Positions 28,378 through 37,061 of a stretch of 64,000 nt of DNA are shown in pieces. A model generated the notes under the pieces. That model made no database searches and was not told the DNA's origin. It saw only the letters and a list, made by a program, of their open reading frames with translations. The position numbers and the translations under genes are program-made. The stretch is from Falsiroseomonas stagni DSM 19981. Its GTDB lineage: Bacteria; Pseudomonadota; Alphaproteobacteria; Acetobacterales; Acetobacteraceae. Each line of letters begins with the position of its first letter. Positions within the stretch are counted from its first letter, which is position 1. The stretch lies in NCBI RefSeq assembly GCF_900114315.1, contig NZ_FOSQ01000001.1, positions 372,001 to 436,000 on the forward strand, given 5' to 3'.

Positions 28378-29015
28378 TGGCAGACCCGATCCTGGCCGCC
28401 GTCACCGCGCATTACGAACAGGCCCTCGCCACCCATGGCACCACCGCGAAGGGCGTGGACTGGAAGGACGAGGACGGGCAGCGCCTGCGCCACCGCCAGT
28501 TCCTCCGGCTGGTGGAGGATGACCCGGAGGCCAGCATCCTCGACTTCGGCTGCGGCTATGGCGACTTCCTGCCCTTCCTCCGCGCCCATGGCCATCGCGG
28601 CCGCTATATCGGGCTGGATGTCGCGCCCGCCATGGTGGAGGCCGCGCGGCGCCTGCATGGAGAGGGCCCGGACCGCGTTTTCCACCGCGGCGCCGAAAGC
28701 CCGGAGGTCGCGGACTACGCCATCGCCAGCGGCATCCTCAACGTCATCCGTGGCGCCGATGCCGCGGCCTGGACAGGGTATGTGGATGGCGTGATCGAAG
28801 GCCTGGCCCGCGCATCACGCCGCGGCTTCGGCTTCAACATGCTGAGCCTGAACAGCGATCCGGACCGCCGTCGAGCGGACCTGCACTATGCCGATCCCGC
28901 CGCCATGCTGGCCGCGATGATCGCCCGCCATGGTCGCCACGCCGCGGTTCTGCAGGATTACGGCTTGTGGGAGTTCACCCTGGTCCTGCGACATGCGCCG
29001 GGCTCCCGTGCCTGA
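28377..29015 (+). CDS. Class I SAM-dependent methyltransferase
   Basis: 212 residues. ILDFGCGYGDFLPFLRAHG is SAM motif I (about 56-72), YIGLDVAPAMVEAARRLHG motif II, and YAIASGILNVI the motif-IV equivalent. The middle part (GFGFNMLSLNSDPDRR, LHYADPAAMLAAMIARHG) matches small uncharacterised methyltransferases in polysaccharide loci. The ATG shares a base with the upstream stop; the alternative start at 28158 lies inside PhyH. Its 3' end overlaps the following gene by 23 bp. Confidence 0.8.
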   Translation: MADPILAAVTAHYEQALATHGTTAKGVDWKDEDGQRLRHRQFLRLVEDDPEASILDFGCGYGDFLPFLRAHGHRGRYIGLDVAPAMVEAARRLHGEGPDRVFHRGAESPEVADYAIASGILNVIRGADAAAWTGYVDGVIEGLARASRRGFGFNMLSLNSDPDRRRADLHYADPAAMLAAMIARHGRHAAVLQDYGLWEFTLVLRHAPGSRA

Positions 29016-29931
29016 TCGCCAGCGCTGGCGTACGCTCGGCCATGTGCATGTCGCGGCGGGCGAGGTGCCCGGCCATGCCACCCATGCCTCCTACCCGACG
29101 CCTCTCCGCATGCCGGACGGCAGCCTGCGCGTGTTCTTCTCGCCGCGCGACGAGAAGGGGCGGTCCGGCATCTGGTCGCTCGACCTCGCGCTGTGGCCGG
29201 ATGGCTTCGAGAAGCTGGCCCCGCCGCGTGGCCCCTGGCTTGAAGCCGGGCCTGCGGGCGCCTTCGACGATGCCGGCGCCTCCGTGGGCTGGGTGGGCTG
29301 GCATCCCGACGGAGGCCTCGATTGCTGGTTCCTGGGCTGGAGCTTGGGGCGATCGGTCCCCTTCCGGACCGCAATCGGCCGCGCGCGGGCAGCACCTGGA
29401 GAGGATCGCCTGCACCGTACCTCCTTCGCGCCCGCCCTGGATCGCGACGCGACGGACCCTTTGAGCCTCGGCTATCCCTGGCTGGCGCGGGATGGCGATG
29501 GGCTGTCCATCTGGTACGGCACCCACCAATGTCCGCCGCGCGACGGGCGCGCGATCGACCATCCCGTCCGGCGGGCGTGGTCACGCGATGATGGCGCGAC
29601 CTGGGTGCGGGACGCGCGGCTGGCGCTCGATCACGCCTACGCCGGCGAATGGGCGCTGTCCCGGCCCTGCATCCTGCGCGATGCCGCAGGTTGGCATGCC
29701 TGGTATTGCCGCCGGCTTGACGCCTATGCCCTGGGCTATGCCCATTCCGCGGATGGTTCGACCTGGCTGCGGGATGACGGCGCTGTCGCCTTCACCACGC
29801 CGGAAGCCCCGTGGGAACAGGGCTGTCGCACCTACCCCGCGGTCTTCGACCATGGGGGGCACCGCTACATGCTTTACAACGGCGTTGGCTATGGCCGCAC
29901 CGGCTTCGGGATTGCGGTGCTGGAGGGCTGA
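28993..29931 (+). CDS. GH43-like beta-propeller protein
   Basis: 312 residues with repeating propeller-like blades: HATHASYPTPLRMPDGSLRV, GWHPDGGLDCWFLGWS, LGYPWLARDGDGLSIWYGTH, ALSRPCILRDAAGWHAWYC and YPAVFDHGGHRYMLYNGVGY. The recurrent W/Y-aromatic strands and Asp/His positions resemble the five-bladed GH43/GH32/GH68 or mannosyl-phosphorylase clan. Activity cannot be assigned; it may cleave or transfer a glycan unit. No signal peptide, so cytoplasmic. It overlaps the upstream methyltransferase by 23 bp and the convergent methyltransferase gene by 43 bp. Confidence 0.65.
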   Translation: MRRAPVPDRQRWRTLGHVHVAAGEVPGHATHASYPTPLRMPDGSLRVFFSPRDEKGRSGIWSLDLALWPDGFEKLAPPRGPWLEAGPAGAFDDAGASVGWVGWHPDGGLDCWFLGWSLGRSVPFRTAIGRARAAPGEDRLHRTSFAPALDRDATDPLSLGYPWLARDGDGLSIWYGTHQCPPRDGRAIDHPVRRAWSRDDGATWVRDARLALDHAYAGEWALSRPCILRDAAGWHAWYCRRLDAYALGYAHSADGSTWLRDDGAVAFTTPEAPWEQGCRTYPAVFDHGGHRYMLYNGVGYGRTGFGIAVLEG

Positions 29932-30956
29932 TCCCCGGCACTTCCCGCCTGGACGTCCCCCGCTTCCGCCAGCCGTGCGCGCAAGTTGGCTTCCAGCCAG
30001 TCATGCACCGAAAGCCCTGCCGCGCCAGCCGCGCTTTCGACACGCTGCCGGGTTTCCGGCGTCACGCCCTCCAGCACGCCGTGGTGGCGCGTCCACATGG
30101 TGCCGCCGCGGCGCCCTTTATGGGGGACGTGCGGGTTGATGGGCGGCAGGCCCTCGCCTGCGGTAAAGCTTATCACCCAGAAGCAATTGCCGAGTATCCA
30201 ATCCAGGCGCACCTGCCGTGCCGTCGGCGGCAGCAGGGCAATCGGCGCCTCCCGTCCCCAGAGTGGAATGTTGGCGATCACCATGCGCGCGTAGTCGGTG
30301 CCCCGCAGCCATGGTGCGACACCTTCATCCCCCAGCACCACCCGGCCGCCGGGCCGCACCACGCGCGCCATCTCCGCAATGCCGCCGGCGATGTCGTCGA
30401 ACAGGTTGATGCCGCCGAAGTGGAAGGCGGCATCGAAGGCGCCATCGGCGAAGGGAAGCCGCGCGGCATCGCCGACGGAGAAGCGGGGCTGCATGCCGCC
30501 GGCCCGCGCCCATTGGCCCGCCGCCGCCTGCACCATGGCAGGCGACAGGTCCTGCGCATGGACCTCTCCGCCCGCGCCGACCGCGTCCATGATCGGCGGT
30601 ATGTCGTCGCCCAGGCCGCAGCCCGTCACCAGCACCGCATCGCCGGCCCGCAGCGCCAGCCGCGCCACCATCGCCCGGCGCCAGGCGGCTTCATCCTCCC
30701 CGAAGGTGGCGAAGAGCCAGTCCAGGAAATTGCGGTAGACCGCGGTTGCGGTCGCGGTGTCATACATGGACAGGCTCGCGCGCTGGCCATCCCCGGCGGC
30801 GGCGAGGTCCAGGAAGTTGGGTACCGGTACGGAATCGGCCTGCGCCCGCGGCAGGAAGCGGTAGAGCGCGCCATCCCGCCGGAACAGACCGTCCGGCCCC
30901 GTCGCCAATGCCTCGCGCGTTGCCGGGCAGCGATAGGCGATCCGCCCCATGTCCAT
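29889..30956 (-). CDS. SAM methyltransferase with Trm112-like N-terminus
   Basis: 355 residues. The N-terminus (RIAYRCPATREALATGPDGLFRRDGALYRFLP) resembles a Trm112/YcaR-type small domain. The catalytic part shows AVLVTGCGLGDDIPPIMDAVG (SAM motif I), VHAQDLSPAMVQAA (motif II), ARLPFADGAFDAAFHFGGIN and ARVVRPGGRVVLGDEGV. The ATG at 30956 shares a base with the stop of the upstream acetyltransferase gene (TGATG). Tail-to-tail it overlaps the GH43-like gene by 43 bp. Substrate unknown. Confidence 0.78.
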   Translation of the reverse strand: MDMGRIAYRCPATREALATGPDGLFRRDGALYRFLPRAQADSVPVPNFLDLAAAGDGQRASLSMYDTATATAVYRNFLDWLFATFGEDEAAWRRAMVARLALRAGDAVLVTGCGLGDDIPPIMDAVGAGGEVHAQDLSPAMVQAAAGQWARAGGMQPRFSVGDAARLPFADGAFDAAFHFGGINLFDDIAGGIAEMARVVRPGGRVVLGDEGVAPWLRGTDYARMVIANIPLWGREAPIALLPPTARQVRLDWILGNCFWVISFTAGEGLPPINPHVPHKGRRGGTMWTRHHGVLEGVTPETRQRVESAAGAAGLSVHDWLEANLRARLAEAGDVQAGSAGDQPSSTAIPKPVRP

Positions 30957-31618
30957 CAGATCCGCTTCAGCCGGTGGCTCGGCACCTTGGAGATTTCGGT
31001 CCCCCCAGGCGACAGCACCGACCCGTCCGGGATGTCCTGCAGTACCAACGCCCCCGCGCCGATCACGCAATCCGCGCCGATGGTCACATGGTCCCGGATG
31101 GTCACGTTCACGCCGATGAAGCTGCGCGCCCCGATCGTCACGCCGCCGGACACCACGACATGGGAGGCGATGAACACGTCCTCCGCGATGGTGCTGTGGT
31201 GGCCGATATGGTTGCCCGACCACAGCGTCACGTTCCGCCCCACCCGCGCGAAGGGCTGGATCGTGTTGTCCTCCAGGATGAACTGGTTCTCCGCGGCCTC
31301 GAAGGTGGAGAAGCGGGTGGCGCGGCTGCTGACATAGTGCGCGATGCCGTAGCCCCGGGCCTTCCCCTCATCCACCCGGGCGCGGCGCAGCTTGTTCAAC
31401 TTGGTGTAGGCCAGTGCGACGAAGAGGTCGTATCCAGCCGGGGGGAAGCGCCCCTCCACCTCCTCGAACGGCACCAGGGGCAGGCCGGCGAAGTCGGGCA
31501 TGGTCGCATAGGCCGAGTCGACCGTGAATCCGGCCACGCGGCGCCCGGCATCCTCCCGGAAGTACAGCGCGGCGAGTTCCGCGATCGGACCGGTGCCGAA
31601 GATGACGATGTCCTTCAA
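30956..31618 (-). CDS. PglD/NeuD-like acyltransferase (left-handed beta-helix)
   Basis: About 220 residues. The N-terminal Rossmann-like nucleotide-sugar domain (DIVIFGTGPIAELAALYF, FTVDSAYATMPDFAGLPLVP) is followed by hexapeptide repeats (GRNVTLWSGNHIGHHSTIAEDV, GGVTIGARSFIGVNVTI, HVTIGADCVIGAGALVLQDI). This is the PglD/NeuD architecture, which N- or O-acylates nucleotide sugars and would fit the RffA-type transaminase nearby. The best start is a TTG at 31618 (LKDIVIFGTG); the only upstream ATG, at 32029, lies inside gmhA on the opposite strand. Confidence 0.8.
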   Translation of the reverse strand: MKDIVIFGTGPIAELAALYFREDAGRRVAGFTVDSAYATMPDFAGLPLVPFEEVEGRFPPAGYDLFVALAYTKLNKLRRARVDEGKARGYGIAHYVSSRATRFSTFEAAENQFILEDNTIQPFARVGRNVTLWSGNHIGHHSTIAEDVFIASHVVVSGGVTIGARSFIGVNVTIRDHVTIGADCVIGAGALVLQDIPDGSVLSPGGTEISKVPSHRLKRI

Positions 31619-31784
31619 CGCAAATCGTCCCCGCCATTGTCCCGGGCCAGCATAGCGCCCCGCCGTCGCCCGCGCAGCCCGCCAAGCCTTGCCCACCATC
31701 GCCTGCAGGGGGTGACGCCGCCGCCCTGCCGCCCTAAACCCGCGCGTCGCCCTGGGCCGATGGAACCCGGTGATGGAGATGCGC

Positions 31785-32357
31785 ATGATCACGCTCAATG
31801 CCTGGTTGTCGGACGCCGCCGCGGTGCTCGCGGCCACCCGGGCCCGCGGCCTGGATGCCACGATGCAGGCTGCCGTGGACGCCACCGTCACGGCACTGGC
31901 CGCCAACCGCCCGCTGCTGGTCTGCGGCAATGGCGGGTCCGCCGCCGATGCCCAGCACATCGTGGGTGAGATGGTGGGCCGCTTCCTCAAGGAGCGACGC
32001 GCGCTGAAGGCGATCTGCCTCTCCTCCAACCCCGCCGTGCTGACCGCCTGGTCGAACGACTACAGCTACGAGACGGTCTTCTCCCGCCAGGTCGAAGCCT
32101 ATGGGGAACCCGGCGGCGTGCTGCTCGGCCTTTCCACCTCCGGCAATTCCGGCAATGTGGTGAAGGCGCTGGAAGCCGCGCGGAAGCTCGGCATGGCGAC
32201 CATCGGCCTGACCGGGGAGGGGGGCGGGAAGATGGCCCCGCTCTGCGATCACCTGCTGGCCGTGCCGTCGCGGTCCACCCCCGCCATCCAGCAGGTCCAT
32301 CTGGCGCTCTACCACTGCTACTGCGCAGCGGTGGAGGAACGGCTGGCGGATGCCTGA
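31785..32357 (+). CDS. gmhA: D-sedoheptulose-7-phosphate isomerase
   Basis: First step of heptose biosynthesis: sedoheptulose 7-phosphate to D-glycero-D-manno-heptose 7-phosphate. 190 residues with SIS-domain motifs LLVCGNGGSAADAQHIVGEMVGRF, ICLSSNPAVLTAWSNDYSYE, GLSTSGNSGNVVKAL and the zinc/active-site region ALYHCYC near the C-terminus. ATG codons at 31773, 31779 and 31785 are all possible; ggag at 31775-31778 favours 31785. The stop overlaps the next gene by 8 bp. Confidence 0.93.
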   Translation: MITLNAWLSDAAAVLAATRARGLDATMQAAVDATVTALAANRPLLVCGNGGSAADAQHIVGEMVGRFLKERRALKAICLSSNPAVLTAWSNDYSYETVFSRQVEAYGEPGGVLLGLSTSGNSGNVVKALEAARKLGMATIGLTGEGGGKMAPLCDHLLAVPSRSTPAIQQVHLALYHCYCAAVEERLADA

Positions 32358-33543
32358 GGTGCCGGCACAGGCCGCCATCCTGGTCGGCGGTCGTGGCACC
32401 CGCCTGGGGTCGCTTACGGACACCATCCCGAAGCCGATGGTGGAGGTCGCGGGCCGCCCCTTCCTTCAGTGGCTGATCGAGGAGGTTTCCCGGTTCGCCT
32501 TTCCGCGGATCACGCTGCTCGCGGGCTATCTGGGCCATACGATCGCGGAGGCTTACCACGGCACGACCATCCGCGGATCGCGGATCGAGGTGCTGATCGA
32601 GCCCGAGCCGCTCGGCACCGCCGGCGGGCTGAAGCTGTTCGCGGAGCATCTGGAGGACCGCTTCCTCCTCCTCAACGGCGACACGCGGTTCGACGTCAAT
32701 CTCCTGGACCTGCCGCTGCATGCGGGCGATGCCCTGGCCACGCTGGCGCTGCGCCGCGCCGCGCCCGGTGCGCGCTATGGCACGGTGGAGGTCGATGCCG
32801 CCGGCCGCATCCAGGGCTTCGCCGCCCGCTCCCCCGACCGGTCCGGCCCCATCAATGGCGGCATCTACTGGCTGGACAAGGCGATCCTCGACCATATCGG
32901 CGATGGTCCCGTTTCCATGGAATCGGACGTCTTCCCGAAGCTGGCGGAGGCCGGCGCGCTGCGCGGCGCGCTGTATGACGGAGCCTTCATCGATATCGGC
33001 ATCCCGGAGGATCTCGCTGCCTCCCAGGCCATGATCCCGGCCATGGCCCGCCGCCCCGCGGTCTTCTTCGACCGCGACGGCGTGCTGATCGAGGATACGG
33101 GCTGGCCCCACAAGCCGGCGGAGGCGCGCTGGATCCCCGGCGCCGCCGCCGCGGTGAAGCGGCTGAACGATGCGGGCTGGCTGGTCTTCGTCGTCACCAA
33201 CCAGGCCGGCGTCGCCAAGGGCTTCTTCCCGGAAGCCCAGGTGGGCGTGATGCATGGCTGGATGGCCGCCGAATTCGCCGCCGCCGGCGCGCATGTCGAC
33301 GCCTTCGAATACTGCCCGAACCACCCCCAGGCGCTGGAGGACCGCTACCGCGTGGATTGCGGCCGCCGGAAGCCCCAGCCCGGCATGATCCGGGACCTGC
33401 TGGCGGTCTGGCCGGTGGATGCCGCGCGGTCCTTCCTCGTCGGTGACAAGAACACGGACATCGAGGCCGCGCGCGCCGCCGGGCTGCCCGGGCATCTCTT
33501 CCCCGGCGGCGACCTCGACGCCTTCATCGCCCGGCTGCTGTGA
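32350..33543 (+). CDS. Fused HddC nucleotidyltransferase and GmhB heptose bisphosphatase
   Basis: 397 residues with two enzymes in one chain. Residues about 8-230 are a sugar nucleotidyltransferase (ILVGGRGTRLGSLTDTIPKP, LGTAGGLKLF, LLNGDTRFDVNLLDL, ESDVFPKLAEAG) matching HddC, which makes GDP-D-glycero-D-manno-heptose. Residues about 236-397 are a HAD phosphatase like GmhB: FFDRDGVLIED, FVVTNQAGVAKG, YCPNHP, RKPQPGM and VGDKNTDIEAA. GmhB usually coordinates zinc with Cys-x-His and Cys-x-Cys; here CPNH is kept but the second pair has only one Cys (VDCGRRKP). It overlaps gmhA and the next GT4 gene (GTGA). Confidence 0.92.
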   Translation: MPEVPAQAAILVGGRGTRLGSLTDTIPKPMVEVAGRPFLQWLIEEVSRFAFPRITLLAGYLGHTIAEAYHGTTIRGSRIEVLIEPEPLGTAGGLKLFAEHLEDRFLLLNGDTRFDVNLLDLPLHAGDALATLALRRAAPGARYGTVEVDAAGRIQGFAARSPDRSGPINGGIYWLDKAILDHIGDGPVSMESDVFPKLAEAGALRGALYDGAFIDIGIPEDLAASQAMIPAMARRPAVFFDRDGVLIEDTGWPHKPAEARWIPGAAAAVKRLNDAGWLVFVVTNQAGVAKGFFPEAQVGVMHGWMAAEFAAAGAHVDAFEYCPNHPQALEDRYRVDCGRRKPQPGMIRDLLAVWPVDAARSFLVGDKNTDIEAARAAGLPGHLFPGGDLDAFIARLL

Positions 33544-34781
33544 CCGGCGGCGCGCCCCGTTTCATCATCGCCGATCCGGGGCTGACCGGGCCCCTCGGCC
33601 ACCACCTCTCCTATTCCCGGTCGGTCGCGGAAGCCGCGGCCCGGGCCGGCACGCCGGCCGTCATCCTGGCCGCTCGGGGCTTCAGCGGCACCATCCCCGA
33701 CATCGAATGCCATCCCGTCCTCGGCACCGCCTACCAGAGCGCCGGTGGCGGGGGTGCGCTGCGCCGGGCCTTGTTCGGAGGCCTGTCGCACCTGCCGGCC
33801 CCGATCGCGGCCGCGGCCGCCGACCTGATGCGTGCCGCCCGCCGCCGCCTTTCCGCCCGCGCGCCGGACGGCCTGGCGGCTGAACTCCACGCCGCGCTCG
33901 GCACCCTGGCGGCCGGCCCCGGCGATTGGCTGCTGCTGCACAGCGTCTCCGGCGCCAACCTGGCCTCCCTCGCCGCCGGGCCGGACCTGCACGGCGTCAC
34001 GCTGCTGGTCGTGCTGCGGCGTATGCCCGCGGAGATGGAGGCGGATGACGCCGCGCCGGAACCGCTGCCCGCGCTGCTGGCGCGCCTCGCCGCCCGCTTC
34101 GGCGCGCGCCTGCGCCTCTTCGCGGATACGGACCTGCTGGCCGCGGATTTCCGCCGCCTGTCGGGCCTGCCGGTCCGCACGGTGCCCCTGCCGATCGTGG
34201 TGCCGGACTTGGCGCCACGCGCACCAGGCGCCCTGCCGCATATCGTCTTTGCCGGCGGCGCCAGGCTGGAGAAGGGCTACGATCATCTGCCGGAGGCGAT
34301 CGCGCCGCTGGCCGGCCGGGCGCGCTTCACCATCCAGTCCGGGCCCGTGGGGGCGGGGGCCGATCCCCTGGTCCAGCGCGCCCACCGCGCGCTCCAGGCC
34401 CGGCAGGGCAGGGACCTGATACTGGTCGAGCAGGCCCTGGATGCCCTGGGGTACGCCGCCCTCCTGGCCGGCGCGGACCTGCTGCTGCTGCCCTATGACG
34501 GGCCGACCTATGGCGCGCGCAGCAGCGGCATCCTGGCGGAGGCGCTGGCCCTGGGGCTGCCCGCGGTCATCCCGGCGGGCGGGTGGATGGAAGCGGTCGC
34601 CGGCGACGGCCGTGCCGTCACGATCGTGCAAGGCGGCGGGGTGCGGGCGGTCGCGGCCGCCCTGTCCCGGGCCATCGACCATCTGCCCGAAATGACGGCC
34701 AAGTCCCGCACCATGGCACGAAAATGGCGGGATGAACACAATCCTGACGCGCTTTTCCGGTCATTCGTTGCAACCGGATAA
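33540..34781 (+). CDS. Glycosyltransferase, GT4-like
   Basis: 413 residues, GT-B type. The N-terminal acceptor half has FIIADPGLTGPLGHHLSYSRSV. The donor half has HIVFAGGARLEKGYDHLPEAI, RFTIQSGPVGAG, ALLAGADLLLLPYDGPTYGARSSG and ILAEALALGLPAVIPAGGWME. The GTG start overlaps the preceding stop (GTGA), so it is likely cotranslated with the heptose genes. The donor may be the GDP-heptose made by its neighbours, an inference. Confidence 0.82.
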   Translation: MTGGAPRFIIADPGLTGPLGHHLSYSRSVAEAAARAGTPAVILAARGFSGTIPDIECHPVLGTAYQSAGGGGALRRALFGGLSHLPAPIAAAAADLMRAARRRLSARAPDGLAAELHAALGTLAAGPGDWLLLHSVSGANLASLAAGPDLHGVTLLVVLRRMPAEMEADDAAPEPLPALLARLAARFGARLRLFADTDLLAADFRRLSGLPVRTVPLPIVVPDLAPRAPGALPHIVFAGGARLEKGYDHLPEAIAPLAGRARFTIQSGPVGAGADPLVQRAHRALQARQGRDLILVEQALDALGYAALLAGADLLLLPYDGPTYGARSSGILAEALALGLPAVIPAGGWMEAVAGDGRAVTIVQGGGVRAVAAALSRAIDHLPEMTAKSRTMARKWRDEHNPDALFRSFVATG

Positions 34782-34794
34782 CGCGCCGCTCCGG

Positions 34795-34822
34795 TTGCCC
34801 GGCCCGGTAACAGACTCTATAC
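34795..34822 (+). promoter_or_regulatory. Putative sigma-70-type promoter before the SDR/C-methyltransferase run
   Basis: ttgccc (34795-34800), a 16-bp spacer and ctatac (34817-34822) lie in the 77-bp gap before the gene at 34859. The match is partial; the argument is mainly position. Confidence 0.35.
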
Positions 34823-34858
34823 GCCCGGCGGTACCGGGGTCCGAAGGGAATTTGCTCG

Positions 34859-35791
34859 ATGCATGTGCTTGTCACCGGCGGGGCCGGCTATATCGGATCG
34901 ATGCTGGTGCCGGCTATGTTGGCCCGAGGCTGGCAGGTCACGGTGCTGGATACCTTCGCCGCCGGTGAGCCCTTCCTGGCCCATTCCTGCGCGGATCCGA
35001 ATTTCAACGCGGTGCGCGGCGACACGCGCGACATGCGCGTGCTGGAACCCCTGCTGAAGCAGGCTGATGTGGTGATCCCGCTGGCCGCGCTGGTCGGCGC
35101 GCCGCTCTGCGCCCGGGACGAGATCGGCGCCACCAGCCTGAACCGCGACGCGGTGGTCAACCTGGTCAAGCGCGCCAGCCCCAGCCAGCTGATCGCCTAC
35201 CCCACCACCAATTCCGGCTACGGCATCGGGGAAGGCAACGCCGCCTGCACCGAGGAATCGCCGCTCCGCCCGGTCTCCCTCTATGGCCGGACGAAGGTGG
35301 AGGCGGAGGAAGCGGTGCTCGGCCACGCCAATTCCCTGTCCTTCCGCCTCGCCACCGTCTTCGGCATGGCGCCGCGCATGCGGCTCGACCTGCTGGTGAA
35401 CGACTTCACCTGGCGCGCGGTGAATGACCGCGCCGTGGTGCTGTTCGAGGCGCATTTCCGCCGCAACTACATCCACATCCGCGATGTGGTGAAGGCCTTC
35501 CTGCACGGCATCGACAATGTCGGTACCATGCGCGGGCAGGCCTACAATGTGGGCCTGTCGGAGGCGAACCTCTCCAAGGCCCAGCTCTGCGAGCGCATCG
35601 CGAAGCACGTGCCGGGCTTCGTCTGGCTGGAAGCGCCGGTGGGCGAGGATCCGGACAAGCGGGACTACATCGTTTCCAACGACAAGCTGGAAGCCACGGG
35701 CTGGATGCCGGACCACGGCCTCGACAAGGGCATCCAGGAGCTGATCAAGGGCTACCGCATGCTGCGCAACGGGCGCTTCGCGAATGTCTGA
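34859..35791 (+). CDS. NAD-dependent sugar epimerase/dehydratase family (SDR)
   Basis: 310-residue extended SDR. The NAD-binding motif is GGAGYIG (residues 7-13) and the catalytic Tyr/Lys are in YGRTK (about 141-145). The usual TDE of 4,6-dehydratases is replaced by TNSGYG, so it is more likely an epimerase or reductase. A late motif HIRDVVKAFLHGI is typical of NDP-sugar enzymes. It overlaps the C-methyltransferase gene by 8 bp, a pairing that suggests they act on the same sugar. Confidence 0.85.
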   Translation: MHVLVTGGAGYIGSMLVPAMLARGWQVTVLDTFAAGEPFLAHSCADPNFNAVRGDTRDMRVLEPLLKQADVVIPLAALVGAPLCARDEIGATSLNRDAVVNLVKRASPSQLIAYPTTNSGYGIGEGNAACTEESPLRPVSLYGRTKVEAEEAVLGHANSLSFRLATVFGMAPRMRLDLLVNDFTWRAVNDRAVVLFEAHFRRNYIHIRDVVKAFLHGIDNVGTMRGQAYNVGLSEANLSKAQLCERIAKHVPGFVWLEAPVGEDPDKRDYIVSNDKLEATGWMPDHGLDKGIQELIKGYRMLRNGRFANV

Positions 35792-37061
35792 GGTCGCCTC
35801 CCGGATGGTCGTTCCCGCGCCGGGCGTGAAGCTCGACATGGCCTGCCGCTGCTGCGGCGGGCGCAATGTCGAACTCGTCATCGACCTCGGTGACCAGCCC
35901 CACTGCAACCGCCTGGTGCGGCCGGACCTGGCGCCGGGCGTGGAGCCGCATTACCCCCTGCGCGTCGGCTTCTGCCGGGACTGCACCATGGTGCAGATCG
36001 ACCATACGATTCCGAAGGAATCGATGTTCACCGACTACCCCTACGTCTCCGGCACCACCAAGACGCTGCCGGCGCATTTCCTCGAGACCAGCAAGCGCAT
36101 CGCGGCCGCCTATGGTGTGAAGGCCGGCGACCTCGTCGTCGACATCGGCAGCAATGACGGCACCTGGCTGAAGCAGTGGGCCTTCTCCGGCGCCCGCGTG
36201 CTGGGGGTGGAGGCCGCGGGCAACGTGGCCAAGCTGGCGCAGGATGCCGGCGTGCCCACCTGGAACCGCTTCTTCAACGCGGCATGCTGCGCCGACATCC
36301 GCAAGGAACACGGCCCGGCCAAGGTCATCACCGCCGCGGGCGTCTTCTTCCACCTGGAGGAACTGCACAGCGTGGTGGAGGGCATCGCCTCCCTGCTCGA
36401 CCAGGACGGCGTCTTCGTCGTGCAGGCCATCTATCTCGGCGGCATGGTGGAGAACACCGCCTTCGATCAAGTCTATCACGAACACCTCTGCTACTACACG
36501 CTGAAGTCCCTCTCGGCCCTCCTCGCGCAGCATGGGCTGGAGGTGTTCGAGGCGACGTTGGTCGACATCCATGGCGGCAGCATCGAGGCGCATGTGACCC
36601 GCAAGGGCGTGCGCCCGGTGGGCGACAGCGTCCGCGCCATGCAGGCGCAGGAAATCGCCAAGGGCTTCGGCGAGATCGAGACCTACCGGACCTTCGCCGC
36701 CAACGTCCTCGACCTCCGCAAGCGCCTCGTCGCGCTGCTCGAAGGCTACAAGGCTGCCGGAAAATCGGTCTGGGCCTATGGCGCGCCGGCCAAGGGCGCG
36801 ACGCTGCTCAACAGCTTCGGCATCGGCCCCGACCTGGTGCAGAAGGCGGTCGAGAAGAACGCCATGAAGGTCGGTCTCGCCATCCCCGGCGTCCGCATCC
36901 CGATCGAGGCGGAGGAGGGCGCCCGCCCCGACGCCTACCTCGTCCTCGCCTGGAATTTCATCAATGAGTTCCTCGCGAAGGAGAAGGCGTATCTGGCGGG
37001 CGGTGGCGAACTCATCGTGCCGATCCCGAAGGTGAAGACCTACGGGAAGGCCGACGCGTGA
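35784..37061 (+). CDS. NDP-sugar C-methyltransferase (TylC3/TcaB9-like)
   Basis: 425 residues, three-domain architecture of SAM-dependent sugar C-methyltransferases. The N-terminal zinc-binding domain has two Cys pairs (CRCCG about 23-27, FCRDC about 65-69). The central SAM domain has VVDIGSNDGTWLKQW and GVEAAGNVAKLAQ, with the active-site motif YHEHLCYYTLKSL and HGGSIEAHVTRKG. The C-terminal domain carries VWAYGAPAKGATLLN. The YHEH motif holds the Tyr/His pair implicated in catalysis in TcaB9. Known relatives put a methyl branch on a 4-keto sugar; here the neighbours make GDP-heptose, so a branched heptose is possible. Confidence 0.9.
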   Translation: MSEVASRMVVPAPGVKLDMACRCCGGRNVELVIDLGDQPHCNRLVRPDLAPGVEPHYPLRVGFCRDCTMVQIDHTIPKESMFTDYPYVSGTTKTLPAHFLETSKRIAAAYGVKAGDLVVDIGSNDGTWLKQWAFSGARVLGVEAAGNVAKLAQDAGVPTWNRFFNAACCADIRKEHGPAKVITAAGVFFHLEELHSVVEGIASLLDQDGVFVVQAIYLGGMVENTAFDQVYHEHLCYYTLKSLSALLAQHGLEVFEATLVDIHGGSIEAHVTRKGVRPVGDSVRAMQAQEIAKGFGEIETYRTFAANVLDLRKRLVALLEGYKAAGKSVWAYGAPAKGATLLNSFGIGPDLVQKAVEKNAMKVGLAIPGVRIPIEAEEGARPDAYLVLAWNFINEFLAKEKAYLAGGGELIVPIPKVKTYGKADA

